Below the pieces are notes generated by a model. It saw only the letters and a program-made list of their open reading frames with translations. It had not been told where the DNA came from and did not search any database. 64,000 bases of DNA from Arthrobacter gandavensis. Lineage in GTDB: Bacteria; Actinomycetota; Actinomycetes; Actinomycetales; Micrococcaceae. How positions within the stretch are numbered: the first letter of the stretch is position 1; each line of letters starts with the position of its first letter. This document shows, one piece after another, positions 9,384 through 18,109 of this stretch. The stretch is from the NCBI RefSeq assembly GCF_015355785.1, contig NZ_JADKYW010000003.1:728796-792795 (forward strand). The letters are read 5' to 3'. Both the position numbers and the translations under genes were made by a program.

Positions 9384-10187
9384 CTAGCTCGTTGAGAGCC
9401 GGTGCTGGATCTCCTTCACCGCCGCCGCGGGACCGGCAATGTGCCAGCGGAATCCGTTGACTTCCAGGACCGCCGTCGTTCCTCCGGCCGCTTCAACGAT
9501 TGCTTTGCCCGGCAGCCAGTCCCACTCCGGGCAGCTGTGCTGGAACCAGGCACCCAGCCGGCCGGAGGCAACCGAGCCAAGGTCACAGGAACCGCTCCCC
9601 AGCATCCGCAGGGTTGCCGTGCCGGCGGCCGCCCTGGTCCAGGGTCCGGCAACGTCATCGCGCCGCAGCCAGGTGGGGTGCAGGTACGTGCCGGCGCTCA
9701 GCCGGTCCAGGGCAGCGTCTTCCAGCGGCGCCAGTGCCTCGCCGTTCAGCGTGGCTGGATGTCCGGGGCCGCCGAGCCACAGCTGGTCCTCCTGCGGCTG
9801 GAAGACGGCACCAAGCAGCACCGCGGGGTCCTGGCCGACCGTTTCCGGGGACGGCTCGGTGCGCAGCGCCAGGGCGGAGCACCAGTAGGTGGAACCGGAG
9901 AGGAAGTTGTACGTGCCGTCCACCGGGTCGATCACCCAGGTGCGGCCGGAGGTTCCCTCGTGACTGGCGCCTTCTTCACCCAGGATCCCGTCCTCGGGGC
10001 GAAGCCTGCGGAGGGTTTCAAGGACCAGCTTTTCCGCCGCGTGGTCCGCTGCGGTCACGACGTCGGAGACAGAGGTTTTTTGTTTGCCCGTCAGCCCTTC
10101 GCTGCGCATGGCCAGGGCCAGGGCGCCGGCCTCCCGGACCAGGGACCCGGCTAGGGCCAAATCTTCTGCAGTGGCATTCGCGCTCAT
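9384..10187 (-). CDS. Inositol monophosphatase family protein
   Basis: Mg-dependent sugar-phosphate phosphatase of 267 residues. Metal-site motifs are GEEGASHEG (Glu71/72), WVIDPVDGTYNFL (Asp87, Asp90) and EWDWLPGKAIVEAAGG near the C-terminus. In actinobacteria this family includes inositol-1-phosphatases and HisN-type histidinol-phosphate phosphatases, and sequence alone does not decide between them. No histidine genes are nearby. It is divergent from the membrane-protein gene at 10262, with 74 bases between them. Confidence 0.9.
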   Translation of the reverse strand: MSANATAEDLALAGSLVREAGALALAMRSEGLTGKQKTSVSDVVTAADHAAEKLVLETLRRLRPEDGILGEEGASHEGTSGRTWVIDPVDGTYNFLSGSTYWCSALALRTEPSPETVGQDPAVLLGAVFQPQEDQLWLGGPGHPATLNGEALAPLEDAALDRLSAGTYLHPTWLRRDDVAGPWTRAAAGTATLRMLGSGSCDLGSVASGRLGAWFQHSCPEWDWLPGKAIVEAAGGTTAVLEVNGFRWHIAGPAAAVKEIQHRLSTS

Positions 10188-10261
10188 GCGCCTTAGCCTA
10201 AACCGTTCCTCCCCCGCCGTCCTCCGCGGATGCCGGCGGCGCCCTCCGCCATACTGGAGGC

Positions 10262-10906
10262 ATGGCTAAAACTCCCGCACAGCGCGCCGCCAAGCACGGC
10301 GGCAGGGCACAGCTCCCGGCAGGGCAGCAGGTCCCCGCCAATCCAACAACGCAGCGGACGCCGCAGCAGGCCAAGACCAACGCCAATTTGGTCGTGATTG
10401 CCGCGGCGGCCACCGCACTGTTCATGTTTTGGTACTACCACTTGCTTGTCCTGAACCAGATGACCCAGCTTTCGGGCGGACTGGCCATGCCGGACTCGCT
10501 GATCGGCGGGTACAGCATGCAGTACCTGGCCGCCCTGCGCTCGGCAATGGATGCCGATGCGCTGGGCCAGCTCAGCTACGTCCACAAGACGGCAGGTACC
10601 CTTTTTCCCCTGATTTTCGGATTCGCATGGCTGCTGATCATTGGGCTCAACACCCGGCGCCGTTCGCTGCGCTGGATATTGTGGGCCGCGCCGATCCTCT
10701 TTGTCATTGCGGATCTCTGGGAAAACGTCGTCATTGACGGCGTTCTGGGGTCTGCTGAGCTGGCGTCAGGAGACGCTGCCCTGGCCAGCGTCCTGACGGT
10801 CGCTCGCTGGGTCCTCCTCGGTCTCAGCCTGGTGGCGTCCGTGCTTGCCGTCTTTAGTTCCCGGACGGCTCGGCCACCAGAACTTGTCGCCGAGGACAAA
10901 GACTAG
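10262..10906 (+). CDS. Four-helix membrane protein of unknown function
   Basis: 214 residues: a basic Ala/Gln-rich cytosolic head (1-40), then four hydrophobic segments at about 42-65, 110-130, 138-155 and 175-198, and a short charged tail. I recognise no family motif. GGAGG sits only one base from the ATG, too close for an ordinary ribosome site. CATACT six bases before the ATG could be a -10, so a leaderless transcript is possible. The last 141 bases overlap the 3' end of the MMPL gene on the other strand. Confidence 0.75.
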   Translation: MAKTPAQRAAKHGGRAQLPAGQQVPANPTTQRTPQQAKTNANLVVIAAAATALFMFWYYHLLVLNQMTQLSGGLAMPDSLIGGYSMQYLAALRSAMDADALGQLSYVHKTAGTLFPLIFGFAWLLIIGLNTRRRSLRWILWAAPILFVIADLWENVVIDGVLGSAELASGDAALASVLTVARWVLLGLSLVASVLAVFSSRTARPPELVAEDKD

Positions 10907-12892
10907 GGCCGGCACGATCACGGTCCGGACAATTAGGGTGTCGAACAGGACACCGATTGCCACGGTGAGGCCCACCTGGGCCAGCGTGACCAGCGGCAGG
11001 ACGCCAAGGACCACGAACACTGCAGCCAACAGGATGCCGGCGCTGGTGATGACGCCGCCGGTGGACCGGAGCGCGGCCAGCATGCCCTTCCTGGTTCCCA
11101 TAGTGGCGGCGTTCTCCCTGGCCCGGGTGACCAGGAAGATGTTGTAGTCGACGCCCAACGCCACCAGGAACAGGAAGCTGTACAGCAGGGTCAGCGTGTC
11201 AAGGGCCGGGAAGCCCAGGACGTTGACGAAGAGCAGCCAGCTGATGCCGCTGGCGGCGAAGAAGGTCAGCAGCACCGAGGCCACCAGCAAGACCGGTGCA
11301 ATCAGGGACCGCAGCAGGGCGACGAGCACGAGGAACACCAGCAGGATCACCAGGGAGACCACCAGCGTCACGTCGTGCGTGTTCGCGTCCAGCTGGTCAA
11401 CCCGCTCTGCCGCCTCGCCGCCTACCAGGGCGCCGTAGTCCGGGTTTTCGGCGAGGTCCGAGCGGAGGTCACGGATGAAGGTGTTGGCCTCGTCGGTCCC
11501 GGCTTCGAAGGTTGTGATCAGGTCAATCCGGGTCAAGCCGTCATGCTCGCTGCCGACGGTGGCGTTGTCCACGCCGTCCACGCTGCCCAGCTCCTCGACT
11601 GCAGCTTCCGCTTCATCCGAGTTCACCAGCACGATCACAGGGAAGGTGGAACCGGCCGCGAAGCCCTCTTCGAGGGTCTCTGCAGCAGTTACGGCTTCCG
11701 GCTTATCCGTGAACTGCTCGTTTTCGCTCAGCCCGATCTTGGCGGTGAAGAGGGCACTGGCCATCAGCAGGAGAACGACGACGGCGATGCCCGCGATCGT
11801 CTTCGGCTTGCGGGCGGTCGCGTCGCCCAGCCTGCCCCAGAACTTACCTTCGCGTGCCGGGTCCCCAACCTTGGGGACGAAGGGCCAGAAGAGCTTGCGG
11901 CCCAGCAGCACCAGCGCCACGGGGAGCAGGAAAAGTGCGCTGAGGATGGCAAACACAATGCCTAGTGCGGCAGAGAAGCCCAGCCCGCGGTAGCTCATGG
12001 TGTCGGTAAAGAGCAGGGTCAGCAGTGCCAGGATGACGGTGCCTCCGGAGGCGATGATCGCTTCCCGGGTGCGGCTCAGCGCCTTGCCCATGGCTGCGTA
12101 GACGCTCTCATGGATGCGAAGCTCTTCGCGGTAGCGGGCAATCAGGAGCAACGCGTAGTTCGTTGCGGCACCGAACACCAGGACACTTGTGATGCCGACC
12201 GCGGAGGGGTCAACCTCGATCCCCACGATTGGCGCGATCACGTCCACCATGCGCAGGGAGAGCTGTTCGATGGTTCCCACAATCGCCAGGGGGACAATCC
12301 ACAGCCACGGAGAGCGGTAGGTAATGATCAGCAGCAGCGCCACCACTGAAGCGGTAACTGCAAGAAGTGTGAAATTCGCGCCGGCGAACACCCCGGCAAG
12401 GTCGGCGGTGAATGCAGCGCCGCCGGTCAGCTCTGCCTTGGTGCCTGCGGGTGCTGCATTACTGACTGCCTCACGCAGGGCTGCGACTTCCTCGCCAACG
12501 GCGTCGCCGTCGTCACTCGCTGCCTGCAGCGTGACCGGAATGAGGGCTACGACGCCGTTCTCGGACACCAGCGGCGGGGCCTGGGCAGGCGGAGCCTCGA
12601 CGCCGGCGTCCGTCGCCGCCGCACTGATGTCCGCAATGCCGGCAATGTCAGCTTCACTCAGCTCGGAGCCGTCTTCCCGGGAAATGACAATCAGGGCAGT
12701 GGACTGCTGGGCATCGGGAAATTCCTTGAGCAGTTCCTGCACCTGGGTGACCTGGTACTTGTCACTGAGCTGCCCCACGGTCGAGGATTCGTTCTCGGGG
12801 ACGGGTATGGCGAACAGCCCCACGATCACTACCAGGCCAAGGAACAGCGTGACCAGCGCCGCCTTGGCCGATTTAACTATCTTCGCGCTCAT
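10766..12892 (-). CDS. MMPL family RND-type transporter
   Basis: Membrane exporter of 708 residues from the MmpL/RND superfamily, which moves lipids or hydrophobic compounds using the proton gradient. It has the duplicated layout: TM1, a periplasmic domain of about 170 residues, five helices, a second TM/periplasmic domain, five helices. Visible landmarks are GVDYNIFLVTRARE in the second half and FVLGDKFWWPS at the end. ATG 12892 is chosen, with TGGAG about 10 bases upstream; longer frames run into the operator region. It is divergent from the MarR gene and shares its operator. The tail overlaps the opposite-strand gene at 10262 by 141 bases. Confidence 0.92.
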   Translation of the reverse strand: MSAKIVKSAKAALVTLFLGLVVIVGLFAIPVPENESSTVGQLSDKYQVTQVQELLKEFPDAQQSTALIVISREDGSELSEADIAGIADISAAATDAGVEAPPAQAPPLVSENGVVALIPVTLQAASDDGDAVGEEVAALREAVSNAAPAGTKAELTGGAAFTADLAGVFAGANFTLLAVTASVVALLLIITYRSPWLWIVPLAIVGTIEQLSLRMVDVIAPIVGIEVDPSAVGITSVLVFGAATNYALLLIARYREELRIHESVYAAMGKALSRTREAIIASGGTVILALLTLLFTDTMSYRGLGFSAALGIVFAILSALFLLPVALVLLGRKLFWPFVPKVGDPAREGKFWGRLGDATARKPKTIAGIAVVVLLLMASALFTAKIGLSENEQFTDKPEAVTAAETLEEGFAAGSTFPVIVLVNSDEAEAAVEELGSVDGVDNATVGSEHDGLTRIDLITTFEAGTDEANTFIRDLRSDLAENPDYGALVGGEAAERVDQLDANTHDVTLVVSLVILLVFLVLVALLRSLIAPVLLVASVLLTFFAASGISWLLFVNVLGFPALDTLTLLYSFLFLVALGVDYNIFLVTRARENAATMGTRKGMLAALRSTGGVITSAGILLAAVFVVLGVLPLVTLAQVGLTVAIGVLFDTLIVRTVIVPALVFVLGDKFWWPSRPGTKDGKHGRHQAETEEDPASDRQDAGQGSVS

Positions 12893-12942
12893 GGGGGGAG
12901 ACTCCAGGGTTGTAGGTATTGTGATCAAGTAACTAGGGAACA

Positions 12943-12967
12943 AAGTATCTCTTATTTAGAGATACTT
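12943..12967. promoter_or_regulatory. MarR operator in the divergent MMPL/MarR promoter
   Basis: AAGTATCTCT (12943-12952), five bases, AGAGATACTT (12958-12967): a perfect 10-base inverted repeat 30 bases before the MarR start and 51 bases before the MMPL start. Size and spacing fit a MarR dimer site. Ligand release of the MarR protein would then induce the exporter and its own gene. Confidence 0.75.
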
Positions 12968-12996
12968 CAACGTGAAGCTACTATGTGGGAGTGGAG

Positions 12997-13545
12997 ATGA
13001 ACGCGCTGCGACGGCAGATCGTAGAGTCTGTCCGGGGAATGGGACTCGACGGGCAGCTGGTTGCCGACGCCTTCGCCCAGAAGCACGGCCTGAATCCCAC
13101 CGACATGCGTGCACTCACCCTGGTCATGGAGGCTGAAACGCGTGGCGTGCCGCTTACCGCGGGCCAGCTGAGCACATTATTGGGGACCTCCACCGGGGCC
13201 ACCACCGCCGTCATTGACCGGCTTGAGCAGATTGGCCATATTCACCGCGCACGCTCCGAAGCGGACCGCCGCAAAGTCACCCTGCACTTTGAGCCCCTCG
13301 CCCGCGAGCTGGCCGGCGCCTACTTCGGGCCGCTGGGTGCGCTGACCACGGAGGTCATGGACCAGTACACGGAAGCTGAGCTCGAAACCGTCCACGGCTT
13401 CCTGGCCGGAATGCGCCAGGCCTACAACATCTACCTGCAGCGGCTGGAGGAACCTGCCGAACAGCAGACCTCCCCGGCGCCGGAGGCAAAGCCGCAGCAG
13501 CGCGTCCCCGCAGGCCGCGCGGCACCAGCGGCCGAAAACGGGTAA
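12997..13545 (+). CDS. MarR-family transcriptional regulator
   Basis: Winged-helix regulator of 182 residues. The recognition region reads LTAGQLSTLLGTSTGATTAVIDRLEQIGHIHRARSEADRRK in pieces across residues 50-90, with the typical DRR wing. The C-terminal 35 residues are Pro/Ala/Gln-rich. ATG 12997 is preferred because GGGAG lies 7-8 bases upstream; a GTG at 12985 would add four residues. Divergent from the MMPL exporter and almost certainly its repressor, acting at the palindrome at 12943-12967. Confidence 0.9.
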   Translation: MNALRRQIVESVRGMGLDGQLVADAFAQKHGLNPTDMRALTLVMEAETRGVPLTAGQLSTLLGTSTGATTAVIDRLEQIGHIHRARSEADRRKVTLHFEPLARELAGAYFGPLGALTTEVMDQYTEAELETVHGFLAGMRQAYNIYLQRLEEPAEQQTSPAPEAKPQQRVPAGRAAPAAENG

Positions 13546-13577
13546 GCTGTTTATCGCTGCCGGACGCCGGCGGCGAC

Positions 13578-13651
13578 GCCTCCGTAGCTCAGTAGGATAG
13601 AGCGGCCCTCTCCTAAAGGGCAGGTCGTCGGTTCGATTCCGGCCGGGGGCA
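13578..13651 (+). tRNA. tRNA-Arg (anticodon CCT)
   Basis: Cloverleaf of 74 bases. The acceptor stem is GCCTCCG with CGGGGGC and discriminator A at 13651. The anticodon stem GCCCT/AGGGC encloses the loop CTCCTAA, giving anticodon CCT (reads AGG). The T-loop GGTTCGATTCC is present. The 3' CCA is not encoded. Six T residues follow at 13653-13658 and may help end the transcript. Confidence 0.95.
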
Positions 13652-13673
13652 CTTTTTTGTATCCGGGCAGCGG

Positions 13674-14591
13674 CTATTTGACGGCGCCGGCAGTCAGCCC
13701 ACCGATGAGCCGCTTCTCAATTACGGCGAACAGGATGATTACCGGAACAATCGCGACGATCGAGATCCCGAAGACGTACTGCCAGCTCGTGGAGTACTGC
13801 CCAATGAACTTTGTCAGCGCCACTGAAAGCGGCTGGTTTTCCGCCGTGGACATGATGACCAGGCTGGCAGCGAATTCGTTCCAGGCGGAGACGAAGGTAA
13901 AGATCACTGCGGTGACAATGCCCGGCCAAACCAGCGGCAGATTCACAGTGAACAGCACACGCAGCCGGCCGGCGCCGTCAATCTGGGCGGCCTCATCGAT
14001 TTCCCTGGGGATGCCGGCGAAGAAACTGTGCATGATCCACAGCGCAAAGGACAGGTTGAAGGCAGCGTTGATCAGGATCATGGCGAGCCACGTGTCGTTC
14101 AGGTCCAGCCAGAGCATCTGGCGGAACAGGCCCGCGGTCAGGACCGCAGGCTGCAGCATCTGCGTGACGATTACAAGGAAGAGGAAGATCATTCGTCCCG
14201 GGAACCGGAAGCGGGCCGTGTAGTACGCCGCGGGTGTGGCAACCAGGAGCACAAGGACCGTTGAACACACCGCAATGATGACCGTTGACATCAGGTTGAA
14301 GGGCAGCGGTGTTTCCGGCGTGTCCCACATGGTGGCGTAGTTGCCGAACTGCAGGCCGTCCTGCGGCAGGTAGGCCGGCGGAACAGCCAGGATCTCGGAC
14401 CGGGTTTTCAGCGATCCCACGGCCATGATCAGGTACGGGGTGAGAAAAGTCAGGGCAATGACGGCTCCCACGGCCGAACGTATTGCCATCCTGCGGCTGC
14501 TGGACCCGTCGGACCGCCGCTTCGCAGCACGTCCTCCGGGCAGCTGCAGCGGAGCCGGGACCTTGACCGGGGCGGGGGCGGTTGCGGCCAT
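13674..14591 (-). CDS. Carbohydrate ABC transporter permease (MalG type)
   Basis: Inner-membrane permease of 305 residues with six predicted helices. The EAA loop, DEAAQIDGAGRLRVLFTVNLP, contacts the ATPase. It ends RLIGGLTAGAVK, a tail typical of MalG-like subunits. It starts one base after the stop of the MalF-type permease, so the two are coupled. No ATPase gene is present in the locus, so a shared MsmK/UgpC-type ATPase encoded elsewhere is inferred. Confidence 0.93.
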   Translation of the reverse strand: MAATAPAPVKVPAPLQLPGGRAAKRRSDGSSSRRMAIRSAVGAVIALTFLTPYLIMAVGSLKTRSEILAVPPAYLPQDGLQFGNYATMWDTPETPLPFNLMSTVIIAVCSTVLVLLVATPAAYYTARFRFPGRMIFLFLVIVTQMLQPAVLTAGLFRQMLWLDLNDTWLAMILINAAFNLSFALWIMHSFFAGIPREIDEAAQIDGAGRLRVLFTVNLPLVWPGIVTAVIFTFVSAWNEFAASLVIMSTAENQPLSVALTKFIGQYSTSWQYVFGISIVAIVPVIILFAVIEKRLIGGLTAGAVK

Positions 14592-14592
14592 C

Positions 14593-15513
14593 TCAGACTT
14601 CCTTCATGGGCTTGACGATTTTGACGTAGGCAGCGACGATCACCAGCACCACGGCGAAGTTAACCACGCTGAGGGCGCTGGCAATTTCCAGCCGCCGCTC
14701 GAACTGGAGCACCTTGAAGATGTAGGTCATCAGGGTGTCTGCGTTGTAGCCCGGTATGGAACCCGTCATGATCCGCAGGATCGGCAGGTTGTTGAAGACA
14801 TTGATGATGTTGATGAGCACGGAAACAGCCAGGGCGCCGCGCAACTGGGGAAGGACGACGCCGAAGAAGGTGCGGACCGGCCCGGCGCCGTCCATCTTGG
14901 CGGCTTCGAGCGTGTCCCCGGGGATGGCCTGGAATCCGGCGAGCAATGTGTAGGTGGTGAAAGGCAGGGATACAAAAACACCAATGAGGATCGCTGCCGC
15001 CAGCGCCGAAGCCACGTTCTTGGTGAAGCCGTACGGGGAGTCCATCAGTCCGACGTCCACCATGAACTTGTTGATGATGCCGTAGTCCCGATCCAGTCCG
15101 TAGTAGAAAACGGTGGTGGTCATGACAACGCTGGCGGCCCACGGCACAACCACCGCCATCCGCACCAGCGTGCGTCCCGGGAAGGGCTTGTTCAGGAAGT
15201 TTGCGAGCGCCAGGGAGAGCAGCACTGTCAGGGTCACCACCACAACCACCCAGACGAGCGTGTTCAGCAGGATCCGGGGCAGGTTGGGGTCCGCGAACAC
15301 CGTCGCGAAGTTCGCAAGGCCAACACCTTCGACGTTGGTTCCGGCCTGGCTGATCCGCCGGGTGGAGCTATAGACCATGTAGCCGGCGGGGAAAATCACA
15401 ACGCCGAAGATCAAAAGGAGCACCGGCCCAATCCAGGGCAGGGCGGCCAGGGTCTCACGTGCCTTGCGTGGTTTCTTGAAGGTGGCCGTCCGCGGCCGGG
15501 TCAGTGTAGTCAT
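14593..15513 (-). CDS. Carbohydrate ABC transporter permease (MalF type)
   Basis: Permease of 306 residues with six helices and the EAA motif GDTLEAAKMDGAGPVRTFFGV. ATG 15513 begins MTTLTRPRT; upstream extensions would read through the intercistronic hairpin. Second gene of the importer operon, between the binding protein and the MalG-type permease. Together they form the membrane channel of a CUT1-family sugar importer. Confidence 0.93.
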   Translation of the reverse strand: MTTLTRPRTATFKKPRKARETLAALPWIGPVLLLIFGVVIFPAGYMVYSSTRRISQAGTNVEGVGLANFATVFADPNLPRILLNTLVWVVVVVTLTVLLSLALANFLNKPFPGRTLVRMAVVVPWAASVVMTTTVFYYGLDRDYGIINKFMVDVGLMDSPYGFTKNVASALAAAILIGVFVSLPFTTYTLLAGFQAIPGDTLEAAKMDGAGPVRTFFGVVLPQLRGALAVSVLINIINVFNNLPILRIMTGSIPGYNADTLMTYIFKVLQFERRLEIASALSVVNFAVVLVIVAAYVKIVKPMKEV

Positions 15514-15537
15514 GTGCTGGTCCCGTTCTTGGGCTGA

Positions 15538-15569
15538 GGGGCCGGCTCCCTGCGCAGGAAGCCGGCCCC
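15538..15569 (-). terminator. Intercistronic hairpin between binding protein and permeases
   Basis: GGGGCCGGCT (15538-15547) pairs with AGCCGGCCCC (15560-15569). The loop itself contains the self-complementary CCTGCGCAGG. It lies just after the binding-protein stop and before the first permease start. With no T-run it probably acts as a partial terminator or 3'-end stabiliser, keeping the binding protein in excess over the permeases. Confidence 0.65.
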
Positions 15570-15583
15570 GGGTGAGGCTGCTT

Positions 15584-16816
15584 CTAGGAGGCGTCAGCCT
15601 TGGACTGGATCTGTCCAAGCACCCCTGCTGCGTCCTGGTCCTCCAGCTGGCCCATCAGTGACTTGAACGCGCCGTCCGTAGCGTTCCATGCCGGGTTGGT
15701 GGTCGGATAGAAGTTGGCGCTGGGCAGCATCTCAAGGAAGGGCTTGAGCGTCTCGTCGGAGCCCATGGATTCGGAGCCGCTCTTCGTGGTGGGCAGGAAC
15801 CCTTCGGTCTGGACCCAGTTGACGTACTGGTCTTCGGCGAAGAAGAAGTCCATGAACTTGGTAACGGCTTCGGCCTTGTCGCCGTCGTTCTTGAAGGCCA
15901 TGAGGCGGTCCGCCACGCCCAGGGTGGAGGGTTCACCGGTGTTCGTGGGAACGGCTGCCACACCGTAGTTCAGCTCCGGGTTGGCTTCCTCGATCTGGCC
16001 GACGGTCTGCGGCAGGGCGTAGACCATGCCGATCTGGCCCTGGGCAAAGACGTTGAGCATCGGAGTGCGCTGAGTTGCACCGGGGTCAGGCTGGGTGAGT
16101 CCATCGGTGATCATCTTCTTCATGAACTCCGCGGCCTCGACGTTTTCGGGGCTGTCCACCGTAATGGTGGACTCGTCGCCAAACCCTCCGCCGTTTCCGG
16201 CGAACCAGATGAGGCTCTCGCCCTGGGCTTCCTCGGAGCCGAGCGGCATGCCATAGCCGGGGGTTCCGGTTGCGGAGATCTTCTTGGCGGCGTCGTAGAG
16301 CTCGTCCCAGGTTTCCGGCGGCGCCTGGACGCCAGCTTCGTCAAAGAGGTCCTGGTTGTAGAACAGAGCACGCACCGACGCGATCAGCGGAAGCCCGTAC
16401 TGGGTTCCGTCGAGGGCCTCGTTCTGGGCAAAGGATTCCTGGAAGTCGCCTATGGTCGCTTCCGAGGCAACTTCCTCCGCCGGGTACAGCAGTCCCTCTT
16501 CGGCGAACGCGGAGAAGGCGCCGCCGTTGTAGATATCGGGAGCCTCGCCGGCCTGGATCTTCGTCTGCAGGACGGACTCGATGTTCTCCCACGACTCCAC
16601 CTGGAGAACGACGTCGATATCTTCGTTCGCTGCTTCGAAGTCTTTTATGACTCCTTCCCACAGCGCCTTGGTGCCGTCTGAGTAGGTGGGAACGAGCATA
16701 TTCAGGGTCGTGGCGCCGTCTTGGCCGCCGCCGCCCCCGCCAAAGCCGCAGGAGGAGACCGCCAGGGAGCCGGCGGCTGCCACGGCGATCAAGCCCAGTG
16801 GGAGTTTTCGCTTCAT
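15584..16816 (-). CDS. ABC sugar-binding lipoprotein
   Basis: Extracellular solute-binding protein, family 1, 410 residues. It has a signal peptide with lipobox AVSSC (Cys23 is lipidated) and a Gly-rich linker. The mature protein resembles maltose/oligosaccharide-binding proteins (EGVIKDFEAANEDIDV near the start; AVTKFMDFFFAEDQYVNW late). ATG 16816 is chosen for its AGAGGA ribosome site and the signal peptide. First gene of the minus-strand importer operon, divergent from the sugar-catabolic operon that probably uses the same sugar. Confidence 0.95.
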   Translation of the reverse strand: MKRKLPLGLIAVAAAGSLAVSSCGFGGGGGGQDGATTLNMLVPTYSDGTKALWEGVIKDFEAANEDIDVVLQVESWENIESVLQTKIQAGEAPDIYNGGAFSAFAEEGLLYPAEEVASEATIGDFQESFAQNEALDGTQYGLPLIASVRALFYNQDLFDEAGVQAPPETWDELYDAAKKISATGTPGYGMPLGSEEAQGESLIWFAGNGGGFGDESTITVDSPENVEAAEFMKKMITDGLTQPDPGATQRTPMLNVFAQGQIGMVYALPQTVGQIEEANPELNYGVAAVPTNTGEPSTLGVADRLMAFKNDGDKAEAVTKFMDFFFAEDQYVNWVQTEGFLPTTKSGSESMGSDETLKPFLEMLPSANFYPTTNPAWNATDGAFKSLMGQLEDQDAAGVLGQIQSKADAS

Positions 16817-17169
16817 TGAGTCCTCTTTCAAGTGATGGAACCGGCAGCGCACCCGGGTCGCCGCTGCGTGCGGGACCTTGGTTACCGTCGCGGATGATGC
16901 ATTATGACAATTTTTGGCTGCTCCCAATCACAACTGAGCAGACGATTTCCACATAGTTTCCTGCGAAATGCGCGCAGTCAAGACCTATCGAAAAGATTCA
17001 CAGGGCCGAAACATTGCGGCAGGCCGGCGACGGCGATCATCGCAAACCCGTTGCAGTGAGTCCGAGAATGTGATTATTTGTGATTGCTAAAGTCCTAAAA
17101 AGATCATTGATCACCATGAAGCATCCATACGTCCCTGCGTTGGGCGTATCTCAAGAGGAGCGCACCCGC
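16817..17169. promoter_or_regulatory. Divergent promoter region of the sugar locus (353 bases)
   Basis: Contains TGTGATT at 17069-17075 and 17079-17085 on the plus strand, and the same heptamer on the minus strand at 16926-16932. For the importer, CATAAT at 16911-16916 (minus strand, with an upstream TGT) looks like an extended -10, with the heptamer about 10 bases upstream of it. A GATCATTGATC palindrome lies at 17102-17112. The heptamers are candidate DeoR-family operators. No gene is seen here. Confidence 0.45.
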
Positions 17170-18102
17170 ATGTCTGAAACTGCACCCGTACCAACACCTG
17201 CCTCCGCCCTGCCCGGCCAGTGGATGCGCGAAGAGCTCGAGTCCCAGCCAGTCGTTTGGGAGCAGGCGGTCCGCCAGGCTGAATCCGAACAGCTGCTGCC
17301 GCGGTCCGGCGCCAGGGTAGCCGTTGTGGGCTGCGGCACCTCATGGTTCATGGCCCAGGCCTATGCCGCGGCACGCGAATCCGCGGGGCAGGGAAGAACG
17401 GATGCCTTTGCCGCGTCCGAAGCAGAAGCCGTTCTGCGGCGCGGATATGACGCGGTTATCGCGATAACCCGCTCGGGAACCACCAGCGAGATCATCGACC
17501 TGCTCACCAGGCTGCGGGAAACCGGAACTGACACGGTGCTCCTGCTCGGCGCGGAGGATACTCCCGCTGCCGGACTGGCGGATGCCGTCGCTGCTCTTCC
17601 CTACGCTGACGAAACCTCGGTAGTCCAGACGCGATTCGCCACGGCGGCGCTGTGCTACCTCTTGACTTCGCTCGGCGTGGACCTCTCCGGGGCAGTCGCT
17701 GACGCCCGCGAAGTGCTGGCGGAAACCGTTCCGGACGAACTGCTTGCTGCCGAGCAGTTCACGTTCCTTGGCCGCGGCTGGACCATTGGGCTGGCCCACG
17801 AGGCTGCGCTGAAGATGCGTGAAGCTGCCCAGGAATGGACCGAGTCTTACCCCGCAATGGAGTACCGCCATGGGCCCATCGCGATTGCGGCCGCCGGCCG
17901 GGTCACATGGCTGCTTGGCGATGAGCCCGCCGGGCTGAGCCAGGATGTGCACGCAGCCGGAGCCCGGTTCGAGGCATCCGGCCGCCACCCGCTGGCCGAG
18001 CTGGTACGGGTCCACCGCCTGGCGTTGGAACGCGCGCTGGCAGCCGGCCTTGATCCGGACAGCCCGCGCAACCTCACCCGTTCCGTGATCCTCGCTGGCT
18101 AG
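17170..18102 (+). CDS. SIS-domain sugar isomerase/deaminase (AgaS-like)
   Basis: Protein of 310 residues with two SIS (sugar isomerase) domains. Motifs are VVGCGTSWFMAQA (first SIS), AITRSGTTSEIIDLL (Ser/Thr phosphate site) and ESYPAMEYRHGPIAI (second SIS, with the Glu/His expected for ring opening). It lacks the glutaminase domain of GlmS, so it is an amino-sugar-phosphate or ketose/aldose isomerase type. Next to a PfkB kinase and a class II aldolase, an AgaS-like deaminase making tagatose 6-phosphate is the best guess; FrlB-like deglycase is an alternative. ATG 17170 follows AAGAGGAG. First gene of the catabolic operon. Confidence 0.85.
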   Translation: MSETAPVPTPASALPGQWMREELESQPVVWEQAVRQAESEQLLPRSGARVAVVGCGTSWFMAQAYAAARESAGQGRTDAFAASEAEAVLRRGYDAVIAITRSGTTSEIIDLLTRLRETGTDTVLLLGAEDTPAAGLADAVAALPYADETSVVQTRFATAALCYLLTSLGVDLSGAVADAREVLAETVPDELLAAEQFTFLGRGWTIGLAHEAALKMREAAQEWTESYPAMEYRHGPIAIAAAGRVTWLLGDEPAGLSQDVHAAGARFEASGRHPLAELVRVHRLALERALAAGLDPDSPRNLTRSVILAG

Positions 18103-18109
18103 TTCCGCC

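Noticed and set aside
10188-10205. TTAGCCTAAACC resembling half an IdeR/DtxR box
   Set aside because: Only one half matches, and no iron gene is adjacent; too weak to call.
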